From Amorphochlora amoebiformis (taxonomy: Eukaryota > Cercozoa > Chlorarachniophyceae): DNA of 64,000 nt. Where the stretch lies: the NCBI GenBank assembly GCA_054601695.1, contig BAAHQB010000170.1, positions 1 to 64,000 on the forward strand, given 5' to 3'. Below the pieces are notes generated by a model. That model saw only the letters and a list, made by a program, of their open reading frames with translations, did not search any database and was not told the origin of the DNA. Shown here piece after piece: positions 19,971 to 64,000 of this stretch (position 1 is the first letter of the stretch; every line of letters starts with the position of its first letter). The position numbers were made by a program, and so were the translations under genes.

Positions 19971-21190
19971 TATATAAACATGTATTGAATTATGCACGCA
20001 CGTGCACACGTGAATGTTATGATGGAATGTTTGTTACACAACAGTTAACCTTGAGAATTTTGAGACCCTTAACATCCGGAGGAGACAGCATGACCGACCA
20101 CCAAACCATCGGTGTGAGAGCCAAAACACCCTCAGCAGCCTTGGCCGTCTCGTCCTGCAAGGTTTGGATCTTTGCCTGCGCAGCCTCCAGTTTTGCCTCT
20201 AGATCGGCGAGGTTGTCCGCGCTGGCCTTGGCCTTGTTGTCCGCGTCCTTCTTGGTGTTGTTGAGCTCGAGGGTGGTCTTGGTTTCGGCCTTCCTGGCCT
20301 TGTCAAGGTCCTCGGCCATTTCTTCCTGCTTCAGCTTGAGTTCCTCGATCTCAAGGTTCTTCGAGTCGATGGTCATCTTTGAGTCCTCGAGTCTGTCCAT
20401 GAGCGACTGGTTTTCGGCCTTGAGGTCGCCTTGGACCTTGGCGAGCTTCTCCTCAATTTCAGCCTTGGCAGATTCCAAATCCTTGTTGGACGACGCCGAG
20501 GCCTCCAGGTCGGTCTTGCTCACCATGTCCTCCATCTTGAACTTCAGGTCATTCACCTCCTCGAGTGCCTGGTCCCTCTCCATCTGCGCCTCGGCAAGGC
20601 TCTCTTCGAGCTCTTTCAGCTCGATGTCGTGCTTCTCGGCGTCCTCCTCTCTCTGCTTTTCGAGCTGCGCTTTCTCCTCCTCGAGTTCCTCCACCTGCGC
20701 TTCGAGCTGCTTGGCCTTCTCACGAGACGACCCGTACTCCTTCTTGCCGCGAGGCGACCCCGGAAGCTCTTCCATGGAAGTCAAGCGCGAAGCGGAGGAG
20801 GTCCTCTTTGTATCCACGCTCACCCGAGCCCGGATGCTGGGCGTGGGCTTGGTTTTGGGCGCGGGAGACTTCTTACCGCCACGAGACAACGGACGGGAGA
20901 CCGAACCCTTACGAACACCAATCTTCTTTGTGCTCAAGCCCCCGCCGCCGCCTCCACCTCCACCTCTGTTCTTCACCCTCTTGGCGCCCCTCTTACCCGA
21001 GCGCCTCCCCACTGCGTCATAAGGCTCGCCGTTGTACCGCCCGTCGTGGAAGCTCTTCATCCACTGCAAAAACTCGAAGTTGTCCTGGTACTTGCCCTTG
21101 ATCAGTCTGTCCACGGGAACTAGCTTCTTAATCTTGTGCTTGGTGAAAATGGCTTGGACAGGCTGAAACATCAACAGAGTATACATACAC

Positions 21191-21242
<52 letters not shown>

Positions 21243-21315
21243 ATATATATTTATATTATATATTATGTATCTATATAATACACATATATATATTTATATA
21301 TGTATAAAATTAAAG

Positions 21316-21364
<49 letters not shown>

Positions 21365-22162
21365 GGATAGAAATACGTGCACGTGCAGTAGGTTCCGATA
21401 GGTAAGCACCTTAAAATTCCTCACCATATCGTACTCAGTTTTGGCGTCGAACACCACCCTACAGAATTTCAAACATTGACAGGAATCTTGTACACTAGGC
21501 AGTGAGTGTCTAGTAGAAGATCTACTTTGGCCTGACTAGGCAGTGAGTGTCTAGTAGAAGATCTACTTTGGCCTGACTAGGCAGTGAGTGCTTGGTAGAT
21601 CTACTTTGGCCTGACTAGGCAGTTAGTGTCTCTTAGAACTACTTGGGCCTGACTAGGCAATTAGTGTCTGGTAGATCTACTCTGCCTGATTCGGCTACCT
21701 ACGGTTAGATTTGGTCATGTAGGTTACACGTATGGGAGATCTAGTTAGGGGGGATAAAGGTAGTATCTGGTTAGATGTGGTGGTGACGTACTTGCTGAGA
21801 TTAACCTCCCCGGGGAACAGAGAGTCGACGAGCTGGTTTTCGTAATGGTAGGAAAGACATAAATCGTCAGGCTGTTTTGTAAGTCAAGGCCCAACACGAC
21901 GGCATAAAAGTGTCGAATTCCATTCAACTGGAAAGTCGTAAAATGCCATGCTCGGTCGGAACCCGTGAAAAGTAGCCGTGTCCAAGAAATGAAACACAAG
22001 TTTGAAAAAAAACCGAAATGAGGTCACCTGGCAGTGCGCCCATCCTGTGGAAAATTCTTCGACTTTCTTTATTTCTGTGCCCAAAAACTCGTTGGCCCAC
22101 TCCAGCAGCGCCCTCTTGCCCACAAAATAGGCCCCACTCATCATTCCGGGGTCGTCAGACAT
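18874..22162 (-). CDS. EB1-like CH-domain/coiled-coil protein with novel C-terminus
   Basis: Predicted microtubule plus-end binding protein. Six exons with agreeing phases (22028-22162, 21792-21832, 21410-21458, 20050-21162, 19303-19518, 18874-19074) give 584 residues. Residues 1 to about 130 form an EB1-type calponin-homology domain: [34 protein letters not shown] and [13 protein letters not shown] match the family block by block, including the exon-sized pieces. A Gly9 tract (about 142-150) and a basic Ser/Pro linker follow, then a long charged coiled coil (about 225-417). Classical EB1 proteins are about 270 residues and end in the EBH/EEY region. Here residues about 418-584 are a globular-looking tail I do not recognise. 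Exons 5 and 6 could instead be a separate gene starting with ATG at 19530, but the in-phase junction (LKILK to VALHSMD) favours one protein. It is head to head with the MOB gene. Confidence 0.83.
19546..19720 (-). repeat. Intronic minisatellite (EB1-like intron 4)
   Basis: About five units of TTAATGACGGATACGTG with TGTAAGTYRGTGGG, close to the acceptor of exon 5. Some copies contain GTAAGT, a strong 5' splice-site-like string, on the plus strand only. Confidence 0.8.
21480..21690 (-). repeat. Intronic minisatellite (EB1-like intron 2)
   Basis: About five units of roughly 43 bp with CTAGGCAGTGAGTGTCTAG and AGATCTACTTTGGCCTGA. They are non-coding and lie inside the intron between CH-domain exons 2 and 3. 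Confidence 0.85.
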
Positions 22163-23359
22163 GTTCAAACTTCACACACGAGCGAAAACTGGATCCTGTT
22201 TAGTCTTCCGCCTGGTGTGCCGGCAAATCTTCGGGATGCGGCGAATAACCGGGCAGTACCCGGGGACAAACATACCCGACTCAATATTAATAAAGCGCAC
22301 AAAGGAAGGACGTGCATATTTGAGGAAAGATATGTGAATATTATTGCACGTTACAGAACCTTCAACTCTCGGAATTCTTTCGGAATTATTCGGCACATTT
22401 TGACATCCGTTTGGTGGGCTGACCAAGGGCTGGGCGTGGGTTATGAACGGTCCCCACGATCCGTATTTTGCGGGCCTCGCACCGTGAGTTATTCCTTGAA
22501 ATCGCCGAGAACGATCTTTCGAACTTTCCCGCGAATTCCCTCGATTGTTGGAGAAATGGCTTAGCCACAGGGTGCCCATCGTAACACGAGAGAGACCAGT
22601 AACAGTGTTTCTCGTTGCCAGGTCCAAGTTCAAGACGAACGAGATATCGCCTCAACACCGAGGGGTCAACTTCTTAGAGCTATCGGTACGCACGAATCAC
22701 TCACAAACACAAACCGCATCCATACACAAAAACCAATCGCCCAGCTAAAATCGAAAACAGGCAGAATAAACACCGGAACAGTGCTGAAAGCTCTACGGAT
22801 GCTCATGCACACTTCTCTCCATGCAGTCATTAATTTCTTGTTTGGTGTCTGGTGGTTGTGGACACATGGGGTTGTTGATGCGTGTGGTATTGAGGGTGTT
22901 CGATGGTGTTCGATGAAATTATGCCTTTATTCTACGTGGTGGAATTGAGGTGCTCGATGGTTGGATGAGATGTGTGGCTTTTAATAGAATGAGCGATCCA
23001 CCCCCGAAGAGGCTGGTCGAAGCAGGCATTCGTCCGAGAACAACACAGTTATTTCGGAGGCCACGGCAGCGACTGACGGGTCGTTAGATATGTATCTATA
23101 TTATGTATATACGTATTATAAATAATAATGTTGACAATAGAAGTTTGTTTCTTAATGTATCCTGTACATGTAAGATCGAGCAGACGTATAGGTGTATTAT
23201 AAATAATAATCCTCGTTGACATGGAAGTTGTTTTTGAATGCATTCTATACACGTAGGATCGAGCAGACGTATATATGTATTATAAATAATTATCCTCGTA
23301 GACATAGAAGTTTGTTTTTGAATGTATCCTGCACATGTAGGACCGATCAGAAAGCCAGC
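22163..23359. promoter_or_regulatory. Bidirectional intergenic region, EB1-like / MOB
   Basis: A 1.2-kb gap between two divergent starts. From about 22170 to 22750 overlapping open frames exist on both strands, but none shows protein-like composition or splice logic. At 23085-23345 a unit of about 85 bp (GTATTATAAATAATAATCC, TGACATGGAAGTTG, CATGTAGGATCGAGCAGACG) is repeated three times and ends just 15-20 bp before the MOB start codon. It therefore forms the MOB leader or promoter. Confidence 0.5.
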
Positions 23360-29386
<6,027 letters not shown>

Positions 29387-30059
29387 CCCGACCCCAACTC
29401 TAAACGCAATCCTTTCCATCAAGTCTCAACACCTGCATCTACCACCGTATCAAATCCAAAATTCCAACATGTCCGTTCTCACACTATACCATCCACCATG
29501 CATCTACCATCTCATCAAATCCAAAACATCCAACATGTCCGTGTACCAATCATCCACGCATACTGCTCACATCACCTACCATGAGAGCATGCCACGCATA
29601 CCGCTCACATCATCTACCTACCACACTCGCATGTCTCGCATACCGCTCACATCATATCATCTACCATGAGAGCATGTCTCACATCCTCTAGCATGATCTA
29701 TCAACATACTGTTATCTCTAACACTTATACTGGTTCACCATACTAGTGATTGAACATCGACATAGTGTTATCTCTTTAACTACTGTTTTAGCATAAACTT
29801 CTCTCTAACTAGTGCTTGAACTGAACATGGTGTTATCTCGAACAACTCGTATTTCAACACAACAGAACATAACATCTTGTTATCTCAAACTCGACAGACA
29901 TGTTGATATCTCCAACTCGTGTTTCACCAGAACAGAACATCTTGTTATCTCGAACAACTCGTGTTTGATTTGAACAGAACATGTTGTTATCTCGAACATG
30001 TTGACACACTTTTTATCCTCAGCCATCATTGAGAGCAAAGACTCTGCTCGCCAACAACA

Positions 30060-30139
<80 letters not shown>

Positions 30140-30143
30140 TATA

Positions 30144-30197
<54 letters not shown>

Positions 30198-30246
30198 ATT
30201 ATTTATCTGTGTGTGTGTGTTTTGTGTATAAATATATATATGTATG

Positions 30247-30301
<55 letters not shown>

Positions 30302-30370
30302 AATATATTGTACAAATATATGTATATATGTAATGTATATATGTAATGTATATATATATATATATATATA

Positions 30371-30417
<47 letters not shown>

Positions 30418-30545
30418 ATGTCAAGATATACCGTATTTTGGTTTGTAATTAATTAGCAACAACGACGTAATATATGTATATATATATATATATATATCGT
30501 TAAGTATCCGTTTGATTTGTTGATATGGTTTGGTTGGGTCCCTAG
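29387..30545. other. Gene-free spacer with repeats
   Basis: Short CATC/CACA-rich repeats to about 29700, repeated GTTATCTCGAACAACTCGTG-like units (about 29820-30000), then (TA)n to about 30500. No supported gene; the MOB 3' UTR should begin here. Confidence 0.55.
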
Positions 30546-31100
30546 GGACTCCGAGACTTCACCGTCAAGCAGGTTGCCGGAGGTTAAGTACAACTACCGG
30601 GTTAGAGCCGCGCTCAAGGAAACCACCAGGAGTGCCCGGTAGAGAGATCGCCTGTAACTGTAGGAGAGATCGCCTGTAACTGTAGGAGAGATCGCCTGTA
30701 ACTGTAGGAGAGATCGCCTGTAACTGTAGGAGAGATCGCCTATAATTGTAGGAGAGATCGCCTGTAACTGTAGGATAAATCGCCTGTAACTGAACTATAG
30801 GAGAGATCGCCTTTAACTGAACTGTAGGAGAGATCGCCTGTAACTGTAGGATATATCGCCTGTAACTGAAGTGTGGGAGACATGGCCTGTAACTGAACTG
30901 TAGGAGACATCGCCTGTAAATGCATTCTCAATCCATACGTGTATGTACACATGGCTATGTTGTAAGACACACACATAAGCACAATATCTAGGGCAGTCTC
31001 TCGAGGCGGGAACGAGGACAAGACGGTACAGCGGGTGGCGGCCCTGGCGATCGTGCGCAAAGATTGGGGAAGCAAGAAGGGAGGCATCGTGAAGGAAACC
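30546..31100 (+). CDS. Possible two-exon coding remnant, uncertain
   Basis: Two islands of normal composition flank a 22-bp minisatellite. The first (30547-30639, after ..CCCTAG) reads without stops in one frame, with LPEVKYNYRVRAALKETTRS, and ends in a possible donor CCCG|GTAGAG. The second follows an acceptor GGGCAG at about 30996 and contains, in another frame, VQRVAALAIVRKDWGSKKGG ending in TGA. Reading phase across the simple junction joins the first island to a less protein-like frame of the second, so the model is unresolved. It might be a distal extension of the MOB gene, a separate small gene, or not coding. Confidence 0.2.
30640..30930 (+). repeat. 22-bp minisatellite
   Basis: About eleven units of GAGATCGCCTGTAACTGTAG, some with an inserted AACTGA. 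It starts right at the candidate donor at 30640. Confidence 0.9.
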
Positions 31101-31196
31101 TGAGCTAGTTAGAGAGAAGGGAAGTATCGTCATCGTGAAAGAAAGCTAAGGTAGTTAGAGAGAAGGGAGCTATCTGCATCGTCAAGGAAAGCTTTG

Positions 31197-37627
<6,431 letters not shown>

Positions 37628-37869
37628 CGTACGGATCAATACGATCGTATTGGGTGTCGTGACATCGGGTTTTGCATCTCAATGAGCGTGGCAAGCGTGA
37701 GGAATGTGACCAATGTGGCGCACAAGAAGCGGCTGATTTACATGACTGCAGGGGAGAAGCGGGCGACGTGGCCGGTGGGGTGATGTCAAGGTGCTGTTGG
37801 GATGCCCAAAGCAAAGTGGGGGTGGAGAATGGAGTCTGTAGGGTAATGTAAGGAGATATCATGATCCGT

Positions 37870-38105
37870 ATGCTATCGGTGTAAGGGTGCACGCTGTCGC
37901 AGGGATTCCGAACGCAGCGTCAGCGACTGAGTGAACCCCAAGCTGCTCAGCGTCGTTCCCGCGTGGTAGGGTGCAGGTGGGATCCCGGTTCTGACGGTTT
38001 TGGATATTTGTGATCCGTTAGAGACTCGGAGCCTGGGAAAGATATGCGGGTTTTGGGTGATTTCATCTAAATACTCAAGTGACAATTCTGTGGAACTGCC
38101 TGAAA
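37870..38105 (-). other. Possible coding exon, minus strand
   Basis: After a possible acceptor CAGGCAG near 38105 the minus strand reads about 75 codons without a stop, beginning STELSLEYLDEITQNPHIF. The composition is protein-like (mixed charged and hydrophobic residues, Pro, Gly). It ends in TAG at 37873 unless spliced earlier, for example at CAGC|GTGCACC. It could be a 5' exon of the potassium channel gene or the end of another gene. No family recognised. Confidence 0.25.
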
Positions 38106-38403
38106 CGGCTTACTATTATTAGAGGGCATTGCGAAATAGCTCACTGTCGACCAATTGTCAATTGACGCTCCGATTATTGACGCCCGACGTTGACGCAGCA
38201 AACGCGCCGACGCTTAGGCTTCTCCAGTGCCGCACTCCGATCCAATTTCCGTCGCCTATCGAATCGCACTTTCCAGGTTCCACGGTATGAGGGCAATAGG
38301 GACTTGAGGGGTCAGGGGACGCGATTTTCTCGGCGCTCAAGATGCGAGAAGTCGCGTGAATCCATGGTGAATCTCATGATAATCCTCCTCAATCCGCAGC
38401 CCG

Positions 38404-39759
38404 ATGCATATGTCCACGACTCCGATTAGCTTTGCAAGAGTCTTAGCATCGAAAGAAGCTCTCCTCAGGGCGGATAACTTTTCCCTCCCGCTTGCTACCT
38501 CCGGGATCGCGACCCGCCTGCGTCGGAACTCGCACCTTTCTCGGTTTCAACGGGACGTGAAAAGAAAGCTTAATTCGTCCGACTTACTTGACGCCGACCC
38601 TCAGCAGGTCACGTCATACCACCCTAACGCTCCTCAAAGAACATTTCTAAAATAAAAAATAGCAAAGAAAAAAAAAGAGAATCTTCTATCAGAGTATTTG
38701 GAGCACATACTTACGAATGTTTACAATACAAAACAGACTGATGATGAATCAACGGTATATTCGGCCACCTTGAGCTACGATCAGGACCCGCATACTTCCA
38801 CGGATTCGGATAGCCCTTCGGATGAGAGTCCTGACCAGGAGGATACCAAGCGATCCGACAAGAAAAGACAGCGAATTCAAAGCGCCGGCAAGCCTAGGGT
38901 GTACAAGGAGGGAGACCGCAGCAACCCAAACCACGGCAAACCGTGCGTTCGTGATCCAAACTGTACACGCTGGTCCCGTCACCCCGGCTTCTGCAATACC
39001 GGCGTTCGAAAGTCGTTGGCCTCGATCAAGGCGAACTCCAGCAAGAAAAAAAGACCGAACAACTTTCGCCATCACCGAGCGCGAAAGGGGAAGTCAACAT
39101 CCAGGGCTGGGTCATTCTCGACTCACAAGAAGAAACGAAAACAAATTGCCAAGGCGTCCAATGAAGCAAAACCCCTTAGTATTCCTGACATCTGCTCCAA
39201 CAACGTTCCAGCCCTTACGTACAAGAGGAGGAAAACAGCTTCCATATCCAGCTCTAGATCCCCCCGATCTATTAAAAGCAGAATTGCCACTGCCCGTACT
39301 ATCGTTACTGGTTCCGATTCGACTGCCTCCGTCGCCACGACCAGGGCCGGTAGTGCAACATCTGAGGTCCCGGGTCACACCCCTGTCTCCATGGCTACCA
39401 CCAAAGTCACTACTTCCACCTCCTCAGGGTTGGGTATACGAGATAACGCGCAAGAATGTCCTGAAAAAAGACTTTTCGCCAACCTGGCGAACCGCAAGGC
39501 CACCCATCACTCTTGCGTTGATCGTAGCGACCAAAAAATTCTATTGAGCGATGACATGGTCGGCCGCATATACTCCATGCGCCTTCCGCGGCTTGCGAGG
39601 TTCGAGCAACTTATGCGAGAGGCCGGTAACGCCGAAATCCACAACATCGTGGGTCCTGAGTACGACACCTTGGAGACAGTCGTTGACCCTGAGGTGCCCT
39701 CATGGACCTACCCGCAGATCGTGCACCTCGTACAGGTCGACGAGGCGTTGCGCTCCTAG
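38404..39759 (+). CDS. Basic Ser/Thr-rich protein with a Cys motif, unrecognised
   Basis: I do not recognise this gene. A long frame with no ATG before about residue 230 (38737-39759) needs an upstream start. Splicing 38404-38607 (ending CAG|GTCACG) to 38737 (after AAAACAG) keeps phase and gives 408 residues from ATG at 38404. The first 70 residues are basic. Residues about 70-110 are acidic and Ser/Asp-rich. A compact motif CVRDPNCTRWSRHPGFC (C138-x5-C144-x9-C154, with a His) resembles a small metal-binding finger. A long Lys/Arg- and Ser/Thr-rich region follows, and the last 80 residues are helical (RLPRLARFEQLMREAG). The composition suggests a nuclear nucleic-acid-binding protein; that is inference. 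Unlike its neighbours it has only one short intron and no microsatellites, and its GC is higher, so a transferred or recently retroposed origin is possible. Confidence 0.55.
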
Positions 39760-54616
<14,857 letters not shown>

Positions 54617-54982
54617 GTGTGCCTAGGCAAGCTCGTGCTTGCGTATTTGAATTCTTGAGAAGGTATAAGAAGGCCGGGAGGCTTCGAGGGGGGTGCAGCG
54701 TCTCCAAGCGGTCGATTCGCCGGGCGGCGAGCTGTTGTACCGCGATTTTTGGAAACTTTTTTTTTTCGTATTCCAGGAGACACTTATAATTGGATATAAC
54801 ATATATAATACTGTACATATGTCGATATTTTATATCCAGATATCAAAACATCAATAAACATATATGCTTTCTGTAAGCACGTGTAAATAAATATCAGGTA
54901 ATTTCACCAAGTAATATCTTCAGGAAGGGATCAGAATTTGTCGGTCGAGTTTGCTTGCTGTGGTGAGCTGCGCCTGTTGACG
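54617..54982. promoter_or_regulatory. Divergent promoter region
   Basis: 366 bp between two start codons pointing away from each other. It contains a T-run (near 54758-54767) and AT-rich DNA, but I cannot identify a TATA or other element with confidence. Confidence 0.4.
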
Positions 54983-55854
54983 ATGTCGTCTAGTGAGTCG
55001 AACGTCACAGGGAACAATGAGGCAATCGACCTCGCACCTGCCCTTAGAAAGCTGGAGATAAACGAGGAAAATCCCTCGGAAATCCCTGCTACGTCTCCTG
55101 AACAAGCGAGAGCTGACGACTCAACGCAAACGGGGGTGTTCCACCCGGCAGACACGGAAGGAAGAAAACAGAAAGACTTAAAGCCCGGGAATGGGATTTA
55201 TGCGACGAAAAATGTACTAGAGCGTGTGGCAATCGGCGGGTTGGCAGTCGGTGAAAGGGCTGACCAAGGTGGGCAAGCAGTGGTACAGTCCGATAGGAAG
55301 CTGAGGTCAAAGAGGAATATCAAACGCGCGGGAAGGTCGGTGGCTAGTTCGAGGGTCTCTACAGTTGCTCTCAAGACCAGTAAGCTGGCATCGATACAAC
55401 TGAAGCCTCGCATACGGAAGCGCCAGAGAGACAAGGGGTCTAGGAACCTCAAGGAAATCATCACAAAGTATGCCTCCCGAGTCAAATTGCGTATTTATTT
55501 TGTTGATTTTTACTTATTTTTGGTGTGCGTAATCTTGGACTTCGGGGGTGGTGGGTAGATTTTCCAAGCTAGAGACTGGGGACTCCAAGCAGAGGGATGC
55601 CAAGGCACTCGAGGACGTCAAAGACCTCAAGGATGTGAAAACAACAGTTTCGGACTCCAACAGGTTCAGAAGAGCACCAGTACAACTAACAACCCGTGTA
55701 ATTGACATTCACTTTTGTAATGGTACGCAGCGGCGGTCATGAAGAAGTCCAAAATCTCTTCATGGAGGAGATGGAGAGCGAGCTCATATTCATGTTATCC
55801 ACACGATGCGCGGTGACGGAGCCCCCGGCGCGGTTTATGCCCTACATTTGTTAA
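54983..55854 (+). CDS. Small basic protein, unrecognised, three exons
   Basis: Not recognised. ATG at 54983 opens a 161-codon exon to 55467 (ACAAA|GTATGCC). Exon 2 is 55559-55663 (after GGGTAG, to AACAG|GTTCAG) and exon 3 is 55731-55854 (after TACGCAG, to TAA). Phases agree, giving about 237 residues. The N-terminal third is acidic (APALRKLEINEENPSEIP). The middle is rich in Lys/Arg and Ser (RKLRSKRNIKRAGRSV, KPRIRKRQRDKGSRNLKEI). The C-terminus is a short helical piece, NLFMEEMESELIFMLSTR, followed by VTEPPARFMPYIC. Composition suggests a nuclear or chromatin-associated protein; this is inference only. The first exon could instead end at its own stop at 55558. Exon 3 is the least certain part. 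It shares its upstream region with the coiled-coil gene. Confidence 0.5.
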
Positions 55855-56360
55855 GTCGGTCAAGTCAAGTTAGCTCACGGTCTGTCTCGACGTCCTGGTT
55901 GGACTGAATGAGTACTCATAGTAATTCTCCCGGCCAGCCCAGTTCACGTGTATTGATATACACCCATCCTAGTCATACATACATTAACCAAGTTGTATTT
56001 ACAATTCTAGAATTATGGGATAATAACTAACTATTTTATTTAAACTAGTCATACCTATTAACCAAGTTTCTATTTACAATTCTAGAATTATGGGATAATG
56101 ACTAACTAGTTGTGAAAGTCACTATAAATAATTAATTATATATCTTGTATTTATATTAAAAATATACTTATATCTATATATATAATGATATATATATATA
56201 TACTAAGATATATATGTATATATATATATATATATATATACTTATATATATACCGATATATTATCTAAGATTATTAATATTATTATAAGATATAATTATT
56301 GTCAAGTATATATGTATATATATATATGTGTGTGTGTACATAAACTTATTTATATGTATA

Positions 56361-56411
<51 letters not shown>

Positions 56412-56599
56412 AGTATATATATATTACATAATATTATATATGTTGTGCACATCTATTTTTAATGATCTAAACATTTGCATCTTCAATGTGATCACATATG
56501 ATACGTCACTAGACACATGTTGTGTATGTATATATGTATATACATATATAAATATATATACATATATATATAAATATAACATATATATATATATATACG

Positions 56600-56631
<32 letters not shown>

Positions 56632-56984
56632 TTATGTCATTGCATCTAGAGCATGTGCATGATACTTTCTAGACCAAGACATACTAGACATAATCTGGCA
56701 GTTTTTACCCCTTTTTTTTTTATATCTGTATATATATATACATATATATATATGAGGTTCATCAGTCAGTTACGCTTTGACACTGTACGCTCTGTAATTT
56801 AAGTCAACTTTACCATGCTACTACGGTTACATGTACATGCACGTGGCAGTATGGGATCCCGGTAGTCGGTCTGTACAAAGATGGGCACGAACTAGACGAA
56901 TCTGAATAAAAATTAGGCCTGCACTAAGCTTAGATTTAGAAGCCACATGACGGTCGTAACGTAACCAAGAACGATAACAACAGG
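55855..56984. other. Convergent intergenic spacer
   Basis: AT-rich DNA with a duplicated TTTACAATTCTAGAATTATG segment (about 55996 and 56079) and (TA)n at 56140-56640. No gene seen. It lies between the 3' ends of a plus-strand and a minus-strand gene. Confidence 0.6.
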
Positions 56985-63984
<7,000 letters not shown>

Positions 63985-64000
63985 CCAACGTCTACTTAGA

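Noticed and set aside
22034-22658. Overlapping 90-176 codon frames between EB1-like and MOB genes
   Set aside because: Frames on both strands overlap with no protein-like pattern. The first part is antisense to EB1-like exon 1.
30547-30640. Second 5S-like resemblance (CCGGAGGTTAAG ... ACCACCAGGAGTGCCCGG)
   Set aside because: The ends do not pair into helix I and the similarity is short. Listed only as an uncertain coding island.

Overview
The window is the end of a eukaryotic nuclear chromosome. It opens with about 1.8 kb of CCCTAA telomere (TTAGGG type). A single complete rRNA cistron follows, transcribed toward the telomere, and then intron-rich protein genes set in DNA crowded with (TA)n, (GA)n and (GT)n microsatellites and complex minisatellites. 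One rDNA unit beside a TTAGGG telomere is the arrangement described for thraustochytrids such as Aurantiochytrium limacinum. A labyrinthulomycete (stramenopile) is therefore my best guess, but it is an inference from layout, not from an alignment. The SSU gene should settle the question.

Layout: 1-1850 telomere, first pure and then mixed with a CCCGACACCCTAA variant. 1938-2640 unrecognised ORF remnants. 2650-5115 dispersed and tandem repeats. 5352-10974 LSU, ITS2, 5.8S, ITS1 and SSU on the minus strand, with ETS-like duplicated blocks to about 11900. 12.1-18.9 kb is gene-poor repeat DNA.

Protein genes were reconstructed from conserved residues, GT-AG junctions and agreeing reading phases. 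They are: an EB1-like CH-domain protein with a novel C-terminus (minus, 18874-22162); a MOB-family kinase activator (plus, 23360-29386), head to head with the EB1-like gene; a weak gene trace at 30.5-31.1 kb; a six-transmembrane TVGFG potassium channel (minus, 31197-about 37627); a basic Cys-motif protein (plus, 38404-39759); a 17-exon coiled-coil protein (minus, 42109-54616); a divergent basic protein (plus, 54983-55854); and a UPF0301/AlgH-domain protein (minus, 56985-63984, possibly running off the window).

The most unusual feature is the structure of the introns. Almost every intron carries long (TA)n. At five or more exon edges, a piece spanning the exon end and its splice site has been copied into the intron as a minisatellite. 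Some copies could act as in-frame cassette exons or decoy splice sites. EB1, MOB and the long coiled-coil protein would suit a flagellate or dividing cell with a developed microtubule system, but no operon-like functional grouping is implied. All exon models are manual and lack transcript support.
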